DNA of 64,000 nucleotides from Palsa-504 sp963744575 (GTDB lineage Bacteria > Actinomycetota > Actinomycetes > Streptosporangiales > Streptosporangiaceae): the NCBI GenBank assembly GCA_963744575.1, contig CAVUUF010000016.1, positions 310,001-374,000 of the forward strand, given 5' to 3'. The notes under the pieces are model-generated. The model ran no database searches, was not told the DNA's origin, and worked only from the letters and a program-made list of their open reading frames with translations. This document shows positions 16,551 to 24,382 of the stretch, one piece after another. The position numbers and the translations under genes are program-made. Positions within the stretch are counted from its first letter, which is position 1, and each line of letters begins with the position of its first letter.

Positions 16551-17962
16551 CAGCCGACCGCCCCCTCCATCTGCAGCTCGATCAGCCGGTTCAGCTCGAG
16601 CGCGTACTCCATCGGGAGCTCGCGGGCGATCGGCTCGACGAACCCGCGGACGATGGTGGCCATCGCCTCGTCCTCGGTCATGCCGCGGCTCATCAGGTAG
16701 AACAGCTGATCCTCGGAGATCTTGGAGACGGTGGCCTCGTGAGCCATCTCCACGTCGTCCTCGCGGACGTCCACGTACGGGTAGGTGTCGCTGCGGCTCA
16801 CCGTGTCCACCAGCAGCGCGTCGCACTTGACGTTGGACTTGGAGTGCTCGGCGCCTTCCTGCACGTTGACCAGGCCGCGGTAGGAGGTCCGGCCGCCGGC
16901 CCGGGCCACCGACTTGGAGACGATGGTGGAAGAGGTGTTCGGCGCGCAGTGCACCATCTTCGCGCCGGCATCCTGGTGCTGGCCCTCGCCGGCGAACGCG
17001 ACAGAGAGCGTCTCGCCCTTGGCATGCTCGCCCATCAGGTAGACCGCCGGGTACTTCATCGTCACCTTGGAGCCGATGTTGCCGTCGACCCACTCCATCG
17101 TGGCGCCCTGCTGGGCCACGGCGCGCTTGGTCACCAGGTTGTACACGTTGTTCGACCAGTTCTGGATCGTGGTGTACCGGCAGCGCGCGTCCTTCTTCAC
17201 GATGATCTCGACCACCGCGGAATGCAGCGAGTCGGACTTGTAAATGGGCGCGGTACAGCCTTCTACGTAATGGACGTAGGCGCCTTCGTCCACGATGATC
17301 AGGGTCCGCTCGAACTGGCCCATGTTCTCGGTGTTGATGCGGAAATAGGCCTGCAGCGGGATTTCCACGTGCACGCCCTTCGGCACGTAAATGAACGAGC
17401 CGCCGGACCATACCGCGGTGTTCAGGGCGGCGAACTTGTTGTCGCCCGGCGGGATCACCGTGCCGAAGTATTCCTGGAACAGATCCGGGTGCTCCCGCAG
17501 CGCGGTGTCCGTGTCGAGGAATATGACGCCCTTTTCCTCGAGGTCTTCCCTGATCTTGTGGTAAACGACCTCGGACTCGTACTGGGCGGCGACGCCGGCG
17601 ATGAGCCGCTGCTTTTCCGCTTCGGGGATGCCCAGCTTGTCGTAGGTGTTCTTGATGTCGGCGGGCAGCTCGTCCCAGCTCGCTGCCTGCTTCTCGGTCG
17701 AGCGGACGAAATACTTGATGTTGCCGAAGTCGATGCCGGACAAGTCGGCACCCCAGGAGGGCATCGGCTTGCGGCCGAAGTACTTCAGGCCCCGCAGCCG
17801 CATGTCGAGCATCCACTCCGGCTCGTTCTTCCGCGCCGAGATGTCGCGGACCACCTCTTCGGACAGGCCGCGGCGCGCGGACGCACCCGCCACGTCCGAA
17901 TCGGCCCAGCCGAACCTGTACGTGCCCAGCCCTTCGAGCTGTTCTTGCGCGGTGGTCGTCAT
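16550..17962 (-). CDS. sufB: SUF scaffold protein SufB
   Basis: 470 residues, the cluster-building scaffold. Start ATG 17962 opens with MTTTAQEQLEGLGTYRFGWAD. Recognisable blocks are EPEWMLDMRLRGLKYFGRKP near the N-terminus, VHYVEGCTAPIYKSDSLHSA with the conserved cysteine, CRYTTIQNWSNNVYNLVTKR, and YLMSRGMTEDEAMATIVRGF at the end. Sequence is full length with no intein interruption, which is worth noting because sufB is a common intein site in mycobacteria. ATGA overlap with sufR. Confidence 0.95.
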   Translation of the reverse strand: MTTTAQEQLEGLGTYRFGWADSDVAGASARRGLSEEVVRDISARKNEPEWMLDMRLRGLKYFGRKPMPSWGADLSGIDFGNIKYFVRSTEKQAASWDELPADIKNTYDKLGIPEAEKQRLIAGVAAQYESEVVYHKIREDLEEKGVIFLDTDTALREHPDLFQEYFGTVIPPGDNKFAALNTAVWSGGSFIYVPKGVHVEIPLQAYFRINTENMGQFERTLIIVDEGAYVHYVEGCTAPIYKSDSLHSAVVEIIVKKDARCRYTTIQNWSNNVYNLVTKRAVAQQGATMEWVDGNIGSKVTMKYPAVYLMGEHAKGETLSVAFAGEGQHQDAGAKMVHCAPNTSSTIVSKSVARAGGRTSYRGLVNVQEGAEHSKSNVKCDALLVDTVSRSDTYPYVDVREDDVEMAHEATVSKISEDQLFYLMSRGMTEDEAMATIVRGFVEPIARELPMEYALELNRLIELQMEGAVG

Positions 17963-18720
17963 GTCAAGAGCCCTCCGGACTCTGCGGTGATTTCGTTGGT
18001 TACGGGTTCTACAACGGTTCCGGCCGGGGCGGCCTTCCCGATGCTGGTGACGTGCGTGGTGCAGATGCCGTCGCCGTGCGCGATCGTAGCGAGCCGCTGC
18101 ACCGGGGTGCCGAGCAGCCGGCCGAACGCCTCGGTTTCCGCCTCGCACAGCTGGGGGAACTCGGCCGCCACGTGCGCGACCGGGCAGTGGTGCTGGCAGA
18201 GCTGCTCGCCGCCGTCGACCGGGCCGATCGCGGGCGCCGGACCCGCCGAGGCGGCGTAGCCGTCGGCTGACAGCGCCTCGGCCAGGGCCTGGACCCGGCG
18301 GGACAGGTTCCCCCTGGCCACCGCGGGCGCGTACCTGCGCTCCAGGTCCGACACCTGCCTGCGGGCGAACTCGGCGATCGCGTCCGGGCCCGCCGTCTCG
18401 GCCAGGAAGCGCAGCGCGTTGGTGGCCAGGTCGTCGTAGGCGTGCTCGAACGCGCTGCGGCCCGCGTCGGTGATGACGAAGACCTTGGCCGGGCGGCCGC
18501 GGCCGCGGTTCCCGTAGGTCCTGGCCGTCCTGGTCTCGATCAGCCCCTCGGCCAGCAGGTTATCCAGATGCCGCCGGATGGCGGCAGGCGTGAGCCCGAG
18601 CCGGCTGCCGAGCGTGGCGGCGGTGGACGGCCCGAGCTCCAGGATCAGCCGCGCGACCTGCCCCCGGGTGGGACCCTCGGTCCCCCGGGTGCGGCCCTCG
18701 GCTGCTCCGACGTTTTTCAC
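17959..18720 (-). CDS. sufR: SufR, Fe-S-sensing repressor of the suf operon
   Basis: 253 residues. The N-terminal winged helix (VARLILELGPSTAATLGSRL and the basic AIRRHLDNLLAEGLI) binds DNA. The C-terminal cysteines in LCQHHCPVAHVAAEFPQLCE match the [4Fe-4S] cluster ligands of SufR, which lets the cell sense cluster demand. First gene of the suf operon and overlapping sufB (ATGA), so expression is autoregulated by design. GTG 18720 is chosen as start; the 88 residues of open frame before it are antisense-like. It sits directly on a CACAA-N5-TTGTG palindrome. Confidence 0.88.
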   Translation of the reverse strand: MKNVGAAEGRTRGTEGPTRGQVARLILELGPSTAATLGSRLGLTPAAIRRHLDNLLAEGLIETRTARTYGNRGRGRPAKVFVITDAGRSAFEHAYDDLATNALRFLAETAGPDAIAEFARRQVSDLERRYAPAVARGNLSRRVQALAEALSADGYAASAGPAPAIGPVDGGEQLCQHHCPVAHVAAEFPQLCEAETEAFGRLLGTPVQRLATIAHGDGICTTHVTSIGKAAPAGTVVEPVTNEITAESGGLLT

Positions 18721-18789
18721 AACATCATTGTGCCGTAAATCGCCCGGCCTACGCAAATTTTTGGCAAGGTCAACGTGACGTAAATCACG
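18718..18789 (-). promoter_or_regulatory. SufR promoter and candidate operators
   Basis: The region contains an inverted repeat CACAA-N5-TTGTG (18718-18732) that overlaps the sufR GTG start, with a geometry like the ACACT-N5-TGTGA operator reported for mycobacterial SufR (from memory). A second palindrome CGTGA-N6-TCACG lies at 18774-18789, and CGTAAATC occurs twice (18734-18741 and 18779-18786). TTGACC (18773-18768) and TAGGCC (18751-18746), 16 bases apart, could be the -35 and -10 boxes on the minus strand. This layout fits autorepression when clusters are plentiful. Confidence 0.6.
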
Positions 18790-18800
18790 CCGGGCCGGCT

Positions 18801-19790
18801 TCAGCCCTGGGACGGCCCGGCCGGCTTCAGCCCGAGGACGCGTTCGGCGTTGCCTCCGGCGATCCTGGCCTTGTCCGCCGGGGCCAGCGGCAGCGTGTCG
18901 AGCAGGGCGCGGCCCGCCGCGTTGTCGCCGAACGGGTAGTCGACGCTGAACAGGACCCGGTCCACCCCGAGCACCTGCACGGCGCACAGCACCGGCGGCA
19001 GGCTGAACAGCCCGCTCGTGGTCACCCAGATGTTCCGCAGGAAGTACTCCGATGGCTTCCGCTCAAGGCCGGCCGGACGGAGCATCACGTCGATCCGGTC
19101 CAGCATGAACGGCACCATCTCGCCGCAGTGCCCGATGATCAAGCGCAATCCGGGATGCCGGTCGAACACGCCGGTGGCGATCATCCGCAGCACATGCAGG
19201 CCGGCTTCGGCGTGCCAGCCCCACGCGCCGGTGGCCAGCCGGCCCGCCACGGCCGGCGGCAGGCCCTGGTACAGCGCGTCTCTTAGGGCTCCTGATGGCG
19301 GGGCGGGATGCAGGTAGAGGGGCACGTCCAGCCGCTCGAAGCGGTCGAGCAGCGGGGTGAACCTGGCGTGGTCCAGGAAGGCACCGTTCGAGCCCAGGGT
19401 GCTGTTGACCAGGGCGCCGATCAGCCCGAGGTCTTTTACGGCCCGGTCTAGCTCGTCGGCCGCGGCCTGCGGGTCAGCGGTGGGCAGGGTGGCGAAGCCG
19501 GCGAACCGGTCCGGGTGAGCGCGGACCGCCGCGGCCAGGCGCTCGTTGGCTTCCCGCGCACGGGCGATCCCCTCCGCCCCGCTGAGTTCCTGCGCGGCCG
19601 GGGCGACGTGGGAGATGACCTGGAGGTCGATGCCGCCGGCGTCCATGTCGGCCAGCCGCGCCTGGCCGAGGTCGCGCAACTGGTCATCCACCCGCTGACC
19701 CCACACGGCCAGCAGGCCGGTGCCCGGCGGCGCCGCGAGTTCGGGTATCCAGAAGTGCTCTTCCAGCGCGATCGTTCGCACCCTGGTCAT
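18801..19790 (-). CDS. Amidohydrolase 2 family (ACMSD-like) metal hydrolase/decarboxylase
   Basis: 329 residues of TIM-barrel amidohydrolase, related to ACMSD/gamma-resorcylate decarboxylase. Typical motifs are RTIALEEHFWIP at the N-terminus, LYLHPAPP, the metal-binding strand RLIIGHCGEMVPFML, and the terminal FSVDYPFGDN aspartate motif. Members either decarboxylate aromatic acids or hydrolyse cyclic amides; substrate unknown. ATG 19790 is preferred because residues before it in a longer frame (Arg/Gly-rich) look like read-through of the valS remnant flank. It stops 80 bases from the sufR start; both point the same way. Confidence 0.85.
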   Translation of the reverse strand: MTRVRTIALEEHFWIPELAAPPGTGLLAVWGQRVDDQLRDLGQARLADMDAGGIDLQVISHVAPAAQELSGAEGIARAREANERLAAAVRAHPDRFAGFATLPTADPQAAADELDRAVKDLGLIGALVNSTLGSNGAFLDHARFTPLLDRFERLDVPLYLHPAPPSGALRDALYQGLPPAVAGRLATGAWGWHAEAGLHVLRMIATGVFDRHPGLRLIIGHCGEMVPFMLDRIDVMLRPAGLERKPSEYFLRNIWVTTSGLFSLPPVLCAVQVLGVDRVLFSVDYPFGDNAAGRALLDTLPLAPADKARIAGGNAERVLGLKPAGPSQG

Positions 19791-19926
19791 TGTGCCAGTC
19801 TTGCCCGTTCGGCTGCCCTGCTCCCCTTTGGCGTCCCCGCTGCGGCCTCCGCGGCGGCGTCCGCTTCTTGATCGCGAAGACTTTGGTACCGCAGGACGTA
19901 CCGGATCCTTCGGGATCATGAAATGA

Positions 19927-20342
19927 CATGCGGCCCTTGCTGGCCCACAGCCGCAGCGCGTCCGCGCCGTACTTGTCCATCACGTCGTCGGGGACGTACC
20001 GGTTGTAACCGTCGCTCTTGCCCAGGTCCCGCTTGGACAGCTTCCTGCCCTGCTCGTTCAGCCCCCAGCCGCTGATCAGCGCGGTCCGCCACGGCACCCG
20101 GCCGAACAGCAGCTCGGACTGCACCACCGAGTAGAACAGCCAGGTCCTGATGAGCTCGAACGCCTGCACCCGCATGGACATCGGCGCCAGCGCGGGATCG
20201 GTCCCGCCGACCGCCCAGCCGTCGTTGACCTGCGGCGTCAGCGACGACGTCATCCAGGTGTCCATCACGTCCGGGTCCGGCGCCAGGTCAGCCGACCCGC
20301 AGGACGCGCAGGATCCGAACTGCCAGGCGGGGCCGGCGCGGC
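19927..20342 (-). pseudogene. valS: Valyl-tRNA synthetase fragment (remnant)
   Basis: An open stretch that reads as the central part of a ValRS. A zinc-knuckle-like CASCGSADLAPDPD runs into VMDTWMTSSLTPQVNDGW, then IRTWLFYSVVQSELL, ISGWGLNEQGRKLSKRD (the KMSKS-type catalytic loop) and VMDKYGADALRLWASKGRM. About 140 residues survive from an enzyme of roughly 800-1000, without the N-terminal HIGH motif, editing domain or anticodon-binding domain. Downstream the frame continues into unrelated sequence. It lies in the minus orientation between two unrelated genes. A functional valS must exist elsewhere in the genome. Confidence 0.75.
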
Positions 20343-20465
20343 GTTGCTCGTGGCGCCGGCCGACCGCGCGTGGCGCCGCATGCCAGCCGACCCTTCCTGC
20401 GGCATCATTGCTAGGTGCCGGGGAAGGAAACCCGGTAGCAATCCGGCCAGGAGGAAAAGCCGTCT

Positions 20466-21800
20466 ATGCCCGCGCCGCGACCTGACATCCCCGATCTGCT
20501 CGAGGTGGCCATCCCGCCCGGCGGGAAGGTGATCACCATCAGCGACCTGCACCTGCCGCCGGTGCGCTCCGACGTGTCCGGGCGGTCCTGCCAGACGCTG
20601 GCACGGCACCTGGACGGCGAGCCGGACGGGCTCACCGTGGTGCTCGCCGGCGACGTGGTCGAACTGCTGGGTTTCCCCGAGGCCACGGCGACGGACATCA
20701 TGCGCGCGCACGAGGACCTGTGCGCGGCGCTGCTGGCGGTGACCGCGCGCGGCGGTCAGGTCATCTACGCGATCGGCAACCACGACAGCGATCTGGCCTG
20801 GGACGTCAAGGCGGCGGACGCGGTGCGGGAGCTGACCGGGGCCAGGCTGTGCCTGTCCGCGGACCTGATCCTGGCCGACGGCCGCAAGGTACGGGTGGAG
20901 CATGGCCACCAGCTCGACCCGTACAACTGCTTCCACGACCCGCGTAACGCGCTGGACACCCCGATGGGCCACCACATCGTCCGGGAGGTCATCCCCCGGA
21001 TCGAGTGGCTGGGCCGCGGCTGGGTCGACGGCGCGCACGAGATGGCCGACCCGGCCGACTTCCCCTCGTTCGTCGGCTCCCGGATGGTCTACCGGAAGCT
21101 GGGCCGGCACCTGTGGTGGCTGATCGCGATCCCGGTGATCATCCTGATCGTGGTCCGGGTACCCGTGATCACCTCGTTCCGGTCCCGCTACCCGGACACC
21201 GACGTGTGGGTGCACCGGGGCGAGATCCTCGGCTACGGCGCGATCGCCGACCTGGTGATGCTGGCCGCCGTGGTCGGCATCCTGGCCCGGCGGGCCTGGC
21301 TGTCGATCAGCACGCTGGCGCTGGACGAGCGCGGCTACGGCCAGAACCACGCCGCCCGCCAGCGAGCCACCAACCTGGTCGCGGACGGCTACCACGGCTT
21401 CATCTCGGGCCATACGCACCATCCGGAGCTGGCGGCCACCGCGTCCGGCTTCTACGCCAACTCGGGGTCGTGCACCTCGGTCGTGGAGGGGATCGGCGGG
21501 CGGTTCGGCCTGCCCCCGGCCTACGTGCGGAGCCAGCAGATCTGCTGGGTGGAGCTGGCCGGGGACCGGACGGACCTGGTGTCGGCCCGGGTCGAGCTGC
21601 CCGGCGCGACCAAGATGGAGCGGTTCGCCGCGCGCGGCCGCAACCCGCACTCCGACACCCCCGTGCGGGTCGCCTCCTGGCCGGCCGGACCCGACTGGCC
21701 GCCCCCGGACAAGGAGGCCGGCCGCCGTCCTAGCCCGCCTCCGTCAAGCCCGTCGCCGCCCCAGGGTGGGGGAAACCCCAGGACGCGAAACGGGGGATAG
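20466..21800 (+). CDS. Membrane-anchored calcineurin-type metallophosphoesterase
   Basis: 444 residues. Metal-binding blocks of metallophosphoesterases appear in order: ISDLHLPP, LAGDVVELLG, AIGNHDSDLAW, VEHGHQLDPYN and SGHTHHPEL. Two hydrophobic segments, LWWLIAIPVIILIVVRVPVI (about residues 217-236) and IADLVMLAAVVGILARRAWL, interrupt the fold and suggest membrane attachment. Substrate could be nucleotides, UDP-sugars or phospholipids. ATG 20466 follows AGGAGG (ccaggaggaaaagccgtct); the C-terminus is Pro-rich and possibly disordered. The ~120 bases upstream contain no recognised gene. Confidence 0.8.
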   Translation: MPAPRPDIPDLLEVAIPPGGKVITISDLHLPPVRSDVSGRSCQTLARHLDGEPDGLTVVLAGDVVELLGFPEATATDIMRAHEDLCAALLAVTARGGQVIYAIGNHDSDLAWDVKAADAVRELTGARLCLSADLILADGRKVRVEHGHQLDPYNCFHDPRNALDTPMGHHIVREVIPRIEWLGRGWVDGAHEMADPADFPSFVGSRMVYRKLGRHLWWLIAIPVIILIVVRVPVITSFRSRYPDTDVWVHRGEILGYGAIADLVMLAAVVGILARRAWLSISTLALDERGYGQNHAARQRATNLVADGYHGFISGHTHHPELAATASGFYANSGSCTSVVEGIGGRFGLPPAYVRSQQICWVELAGDRTDLVSARVELPGATKMERFAARGRNPHSDTPVRVASWPAGPDWPPPDKEAGRRPSPPPSSPSPPQGGGNPRTRNGG

Positions 21801-21872
21801 CCGCATTCCGCCTGCTTGCCCGGAGCTCGTATCGTTTTCCGCGAGGGTCGGACGGAGGGTTCGGAGAGCATA

Positions 21873-22100
21873 GTGGCCGCAGATCGTGAGGGCGAGATCG
21901 CTGCCTCGGTGGCGGCGCTGCAGGACCTGGGCTCCGGCTATGACCAGGCCCTGGCCGAAGGTCTCGTTGAACGCATTGGCGCGGAGATCGACAAGAGGAT
22001 CGCAGCCGAGATCGACAACCGGGTCACGGCGGAGGTGGACAGCCGCATCCTGATTCAGCTTGACCGGTATGCGGGGTGCAGGCACCAGCGCCGCCAGTGA
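21873..22100 (+). CDS. Small helical protein, function unknown
   Basis: 75 residues from GTG 21873, with GGAG (21863-21866) six bases upstream. The sequence is regular and amphipathic, with repeats such as VERIGAEIDKRIAAEIDNRV, suggesting a coiled coil. I recall similar segments in actinobacterial proteins with the phrase LAEGLVERIGAEID, often at the N-terminus of small membrane proteins, but no function is known. It is followed within 25 bases by the convergent DksA-like gene. An earlier in-frame ATG at 21816 would add 19 residues. Confidence 0.55.
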   Translation: MAADREGEIAASVAALQDLGSGYDQALAEGLVERIGAEIDKRIAAEIDNRVTAEVDSRILIQLDRYAGCRHQRRQ

Positions 22101-22122
22101 CCAGGAAGGCGGTGGACTTCGC

Positions 22123-22473
22123 TCAGCCGCGCTCGGCGGCCCTGGCCTCCTCGATGGTGAGTTCGGCGGCGGGGTCGGCTTCCAGGCGCTCGTCCGGGAT
22201 CGGCTCACCGCTGCGGACGGACCGGCCGTAGGTGCCCTCGTCCAGCCGGTGCAGGGCGCGCTCGATGGCGCCCAGCCGGTTGCGCAGGCTTTCCGCGATC
22301 GCGTCGTCCTCGCCCTCGGCGGTCAGCGACTGCGCGGCGTCGGCGGTGTCCCCTGCCTCGCTGTCGACCTCCGCCATCCGGTCTTCCCGGCCCGACTCAA
22401 CGGTGTCCTTCAGCAGGCCCTGCACGTCGTCGCGCTCGGCGATGAGCAGGCTGCGTGCGCGGTCCAGGTCCAT
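22123..22473 (-). CDS. TraR/DksA family protein lacking the zinc-finger cysteines
   Basis: 116 residues. The coiled N-terminus (DRARSLLIAERDDVQGLL), the acidic region DSEAGDTADAAQSLTAEGED and the conserved RLGAIERALHRLDEGTYGRS are DksA-family features, but the C-terminal zinc finger has no cysteines (YGRSVRSGEPIPDERLEADP). Such Cys-less variants are common in actinobacteria; a role in modulating RNA polymerase is plausible, not proven. The ATG at 22473 is in frame with a membrane-protein remnant upstream, so a 177-residue fused reading exists; I treat it as accidental (see the remnant at 22487). Confidence 0.72.
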   Translation of the reverse strand: MDLDRARSLLIAERDDVQGLLKDTVESGREDRMAEVDSEAGDTADAAQSLTAEGEDDAIAESLRNRLGAIERALHRLDEGTYGRSVRSGEPIPDERLEADPAAELTIEEARAAERG

Positions 22474-22486
22474 CCAGGGCCCCTCT

Positions 22487-22677
22487 CTAATCCGGGTGCG
22501 ACGCGTGCGCGTCCATGTGGTCGTGTTCGTGGCCGTCGGGCGAGCCGCCCACATCCGCAGCATAGCGAGGCCGCCGGCCCGCACGAACCGGATGAGCAGG
22601 GCGGCGGCCAGGAGCAGGAAGACGATGTTCAGCCAGGTGGTGTAGTCCCCCGACACGCCCCCGTAGACTCGCGTCCG
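22487..22677 (-). pseudogene. C-terminal remnant of a DUF318/YraQ-type membrane permease
   Basis: On the minus strand, YTTWLNIVFLLLAAALLIRF then VRAGGLAMLRM resembles the last transmembrane helix of permeases found in actinobacteria, which end in a His-rich tail after LRMM. In this frame the helix continues as WAARPTATNTTT, but a one-base shift gives GGSPDGHEHDHMDAHASHPD and then a stop at 22487. The shift, the missing N-terminal part and the location in a 200-base gap between dksA and the ABC exporter indicate a decayed gene. The unshifted frame runs into dksA. Confidence 0.6.
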
Positions 22678-23612
22678 TGAGCACGGACCCGCGAACGCCT
22701 GCCGTCGAGATCGGCGGCCTGGTCAAGCGGTACGGCCAGACGACGGCGGTGGACGGGCTGGCGCTGAGCGCGGCCGCCGGCGCCGTCACCGGCATTCTGG
22801 GGCCGAACGGAGCGGGCAAGACCACCACCATCGAAATCTGCGAGGGCTACCGGCGGCCCGACCAGGGCACGGTGCGCGTCCTCGGCCTGGACCCGGTGCG
22901 CGACGCGAAGGCGCTGCGACCCCGGGTCGGCGTGATGCTCCAGTCAGGCGGCATCCCCCCGTCGGTGCCCGCCGCCGACTACCTCAACCTGCTGAGCCGG
23001 TTCCACACCCATCCGGTCGGGGTGCCGGCGCTGCTCGACCTGGTCGGCCTGACCGCGGCTGCCGGGACCCCGTACAAGCGCCTGTCCGGCGGTCAGCAGC
23101 AGCGGCTCTCGCTCGCCGCGGCCGTCATCGGCCGCCCCGAGCTGGTGTTCCTCGACGAGCCCACGGCCGGCATGGACCCGCAGGGCAGGCACGCCACCTG
23201 GGAGCTGATCGGGCAGCTGCGCGCGGCCGGGGTGAGCATCATCCTGACTACGCACTTCATGGAGGAAGCCGAACGGCTCTGCGATCACGTGGCCATCATC
23301 GATCACGGCCAGCTGGTGGCCGCGGGCACGCCGGGCCAGCTCACCGGGACCGTGGGCCAGCTCAGGTTCCGCGCGGAGGTCGGCCTGGACGTGGACAACC
23401 TGCTCGCCGCGCTGCCGCCGGGCAGCCTGGCCAAGGAGTCGCCGTCCGGGCACTACGTGATCGAGGTGCCCGGCACCGTGGATCCGCCGCTGCTGGCCGC
23501 GGTGACCGCGTGGTGCGCGGAGCGCGGCGTGCTGGCCAACAGCCTGCGGATCGAGAGCCGCACGCTGGAGGACGTATTCCTCGAGCTGACCGGGAAGGAG
23601 CTGCGGTCGTGA
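22677..23612 (+). CDS. ABC transporter ATPase, daunorubicin-resistance/ABC-2 type
   Basis: 311 residues. Walker A GPNGAGKTTTIEICEGY, signature KRLSGGQQQRLSLAAAV, Walker B LVFLDEPTAGMDPQ and the H-loop TTHFMEEAERLC are all intact. Its C-terminal ~80 residues (ESPSGHYVIEVPG and beyond) form the extra domain seen in drug exporters of the CcmA/DrrA type. The start GTG is inferred from context; it overlaps the permease gene at its end (GTGA). It pairs with the following ABC-2 permease; the exported substrate is unknown. Confidence 0.88.
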   Translation: MSTDPRTPAVEIGGLVKRYGQTTAVDGLALSAAAGAVTGILGPNGAGKTTTIEICEGYRRPDQGTVRVLGLDPVRDAKALRPRVGVMLQSGGIPPSVPAADYLNLLSRFHTHPVGVPALLDLVGLTAAAGTPYKRLSGGQQQRLSLAAAVIGRPELVFLDEPTAGMDPQGRHATWELIGQLRAAGVSIILTTHFMEEAERLCDHVAIIDHGQLVAAGTPGQLTGTVGQLRFRAEVGLDVDNLLAALPPGSLAKESPSGHYVIEVPGTVDPPLLAAVTAWCAERGVLANSLRIESRTLEDVFLELTGKELRS

Positions 23613-24382
23613 CGGTGTTCACGCCGGCTCCGGGGGCGGCGCCGCTGCCGCAGATGGTCGCCGCGCAGGCCACGCTGGAGACCAGGACGCTGCTGCGCAA
23701 CGGGGAGCAGCTGCTGCTCACGCTGGTCATCCCGTTGCTGCTGCTGGTCGCGTTCGGCCTCGAGCCCCTGGTGAACCTGGGCACGGACATGAGCCGGATC
23801 GACTTCCTGACTCCGGGGATCATCGCGCTCGCGGTGATGTCGACGGCGTTCACCAGCCAGGCCATCGCCACCGGCTTCGAGCGCCGGTACGGGGTGCTCA
23901 AGCGGCTCGGCGCCACGCCCCTGTCGCGCACCGGGCTGATCGCCGCCAAGACGTCGACGGTGATCGCGGTGGAACTGCTGCAGGGCGCGCTGATCGTCCT
24001 CGTCGCCCTGGCCATCGGCTGGCGGCCGGACGCCAGCCCGGCCGCGATCGTGGTGGCGCCGCTGCTGATCCTGCTCGGCACCGCGGCGTTCAGCGGCCTC
24101 GCCCTGCTGATGGCGGGCACGCTGCGCGCCGAGGCCACGCTGGCCGCGGCCAACCTGGTCTACGTCGTGCTGCTCGGCGTGGGCGGCGTGGTCTTCCCGC
24201 TGACCAGGTTCCCGGCCGGCGCGCGGCCGGTCCTCGAACTGCTGCCCACCGGCGCGCTGTCCACCGGCCTGCGCGACGTACTGCAGCAGGGCGTCATCTT
24301 CCCGGTCGGGAACGTGGTCACGCTGGCCGTCTGGGCCGCCGCGGCTATCGTCCTGGCGGCGCGGACGTTCAAGTGGGACTGA
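23609..24382 (+). CDS. ABC-2 type permease partner of the upstream ATPase
   Basis: 257 residues with about six hydrophobic stretches, for example LLTLVIPLLLLVAFGLEPL near the N-terminus and VTLAVWAAAAIVLAARTFKWD at the end. The block RRYGVLKRLGATPLSRTGLIAAK is the typical cytosolic motif of ABC-2 permeases. GTG 23609 overlaps the ATPase stop and has GGAAGGAG a few bases upstream. It overlaps the next gene by 10 bases, implying one transcript. Confidence 0.88.
   Translation: MTVFTPAPGAAPLPQMVAAQATLETRTLLRNGEQLLLTLVIPLLLLVAFGLEPLVNLGTDMSRIDFLTPGIIALAVMSTAFTSQAIATGFERRYGVLKRLGATPLSRTGLIAAKTSTVIAVELLQGALIVLVALAIGWRPDASPAAIVVAPLLILLGTAAFSGLALLMAGTLRAEATLAAANLVYVVLLGVGGVVFPLTRFPAGARPVLELLPTGALSTGLRDVLQQGVIFPVGNVVTLAVWAAAAIVLAARTFKWD

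Noticed and set aside
22123..22656. 177-residue membrane-DksA fusion
   Set aside because: The His-rich tail in the shifted frame shows that the membrane part is a separate remnant.
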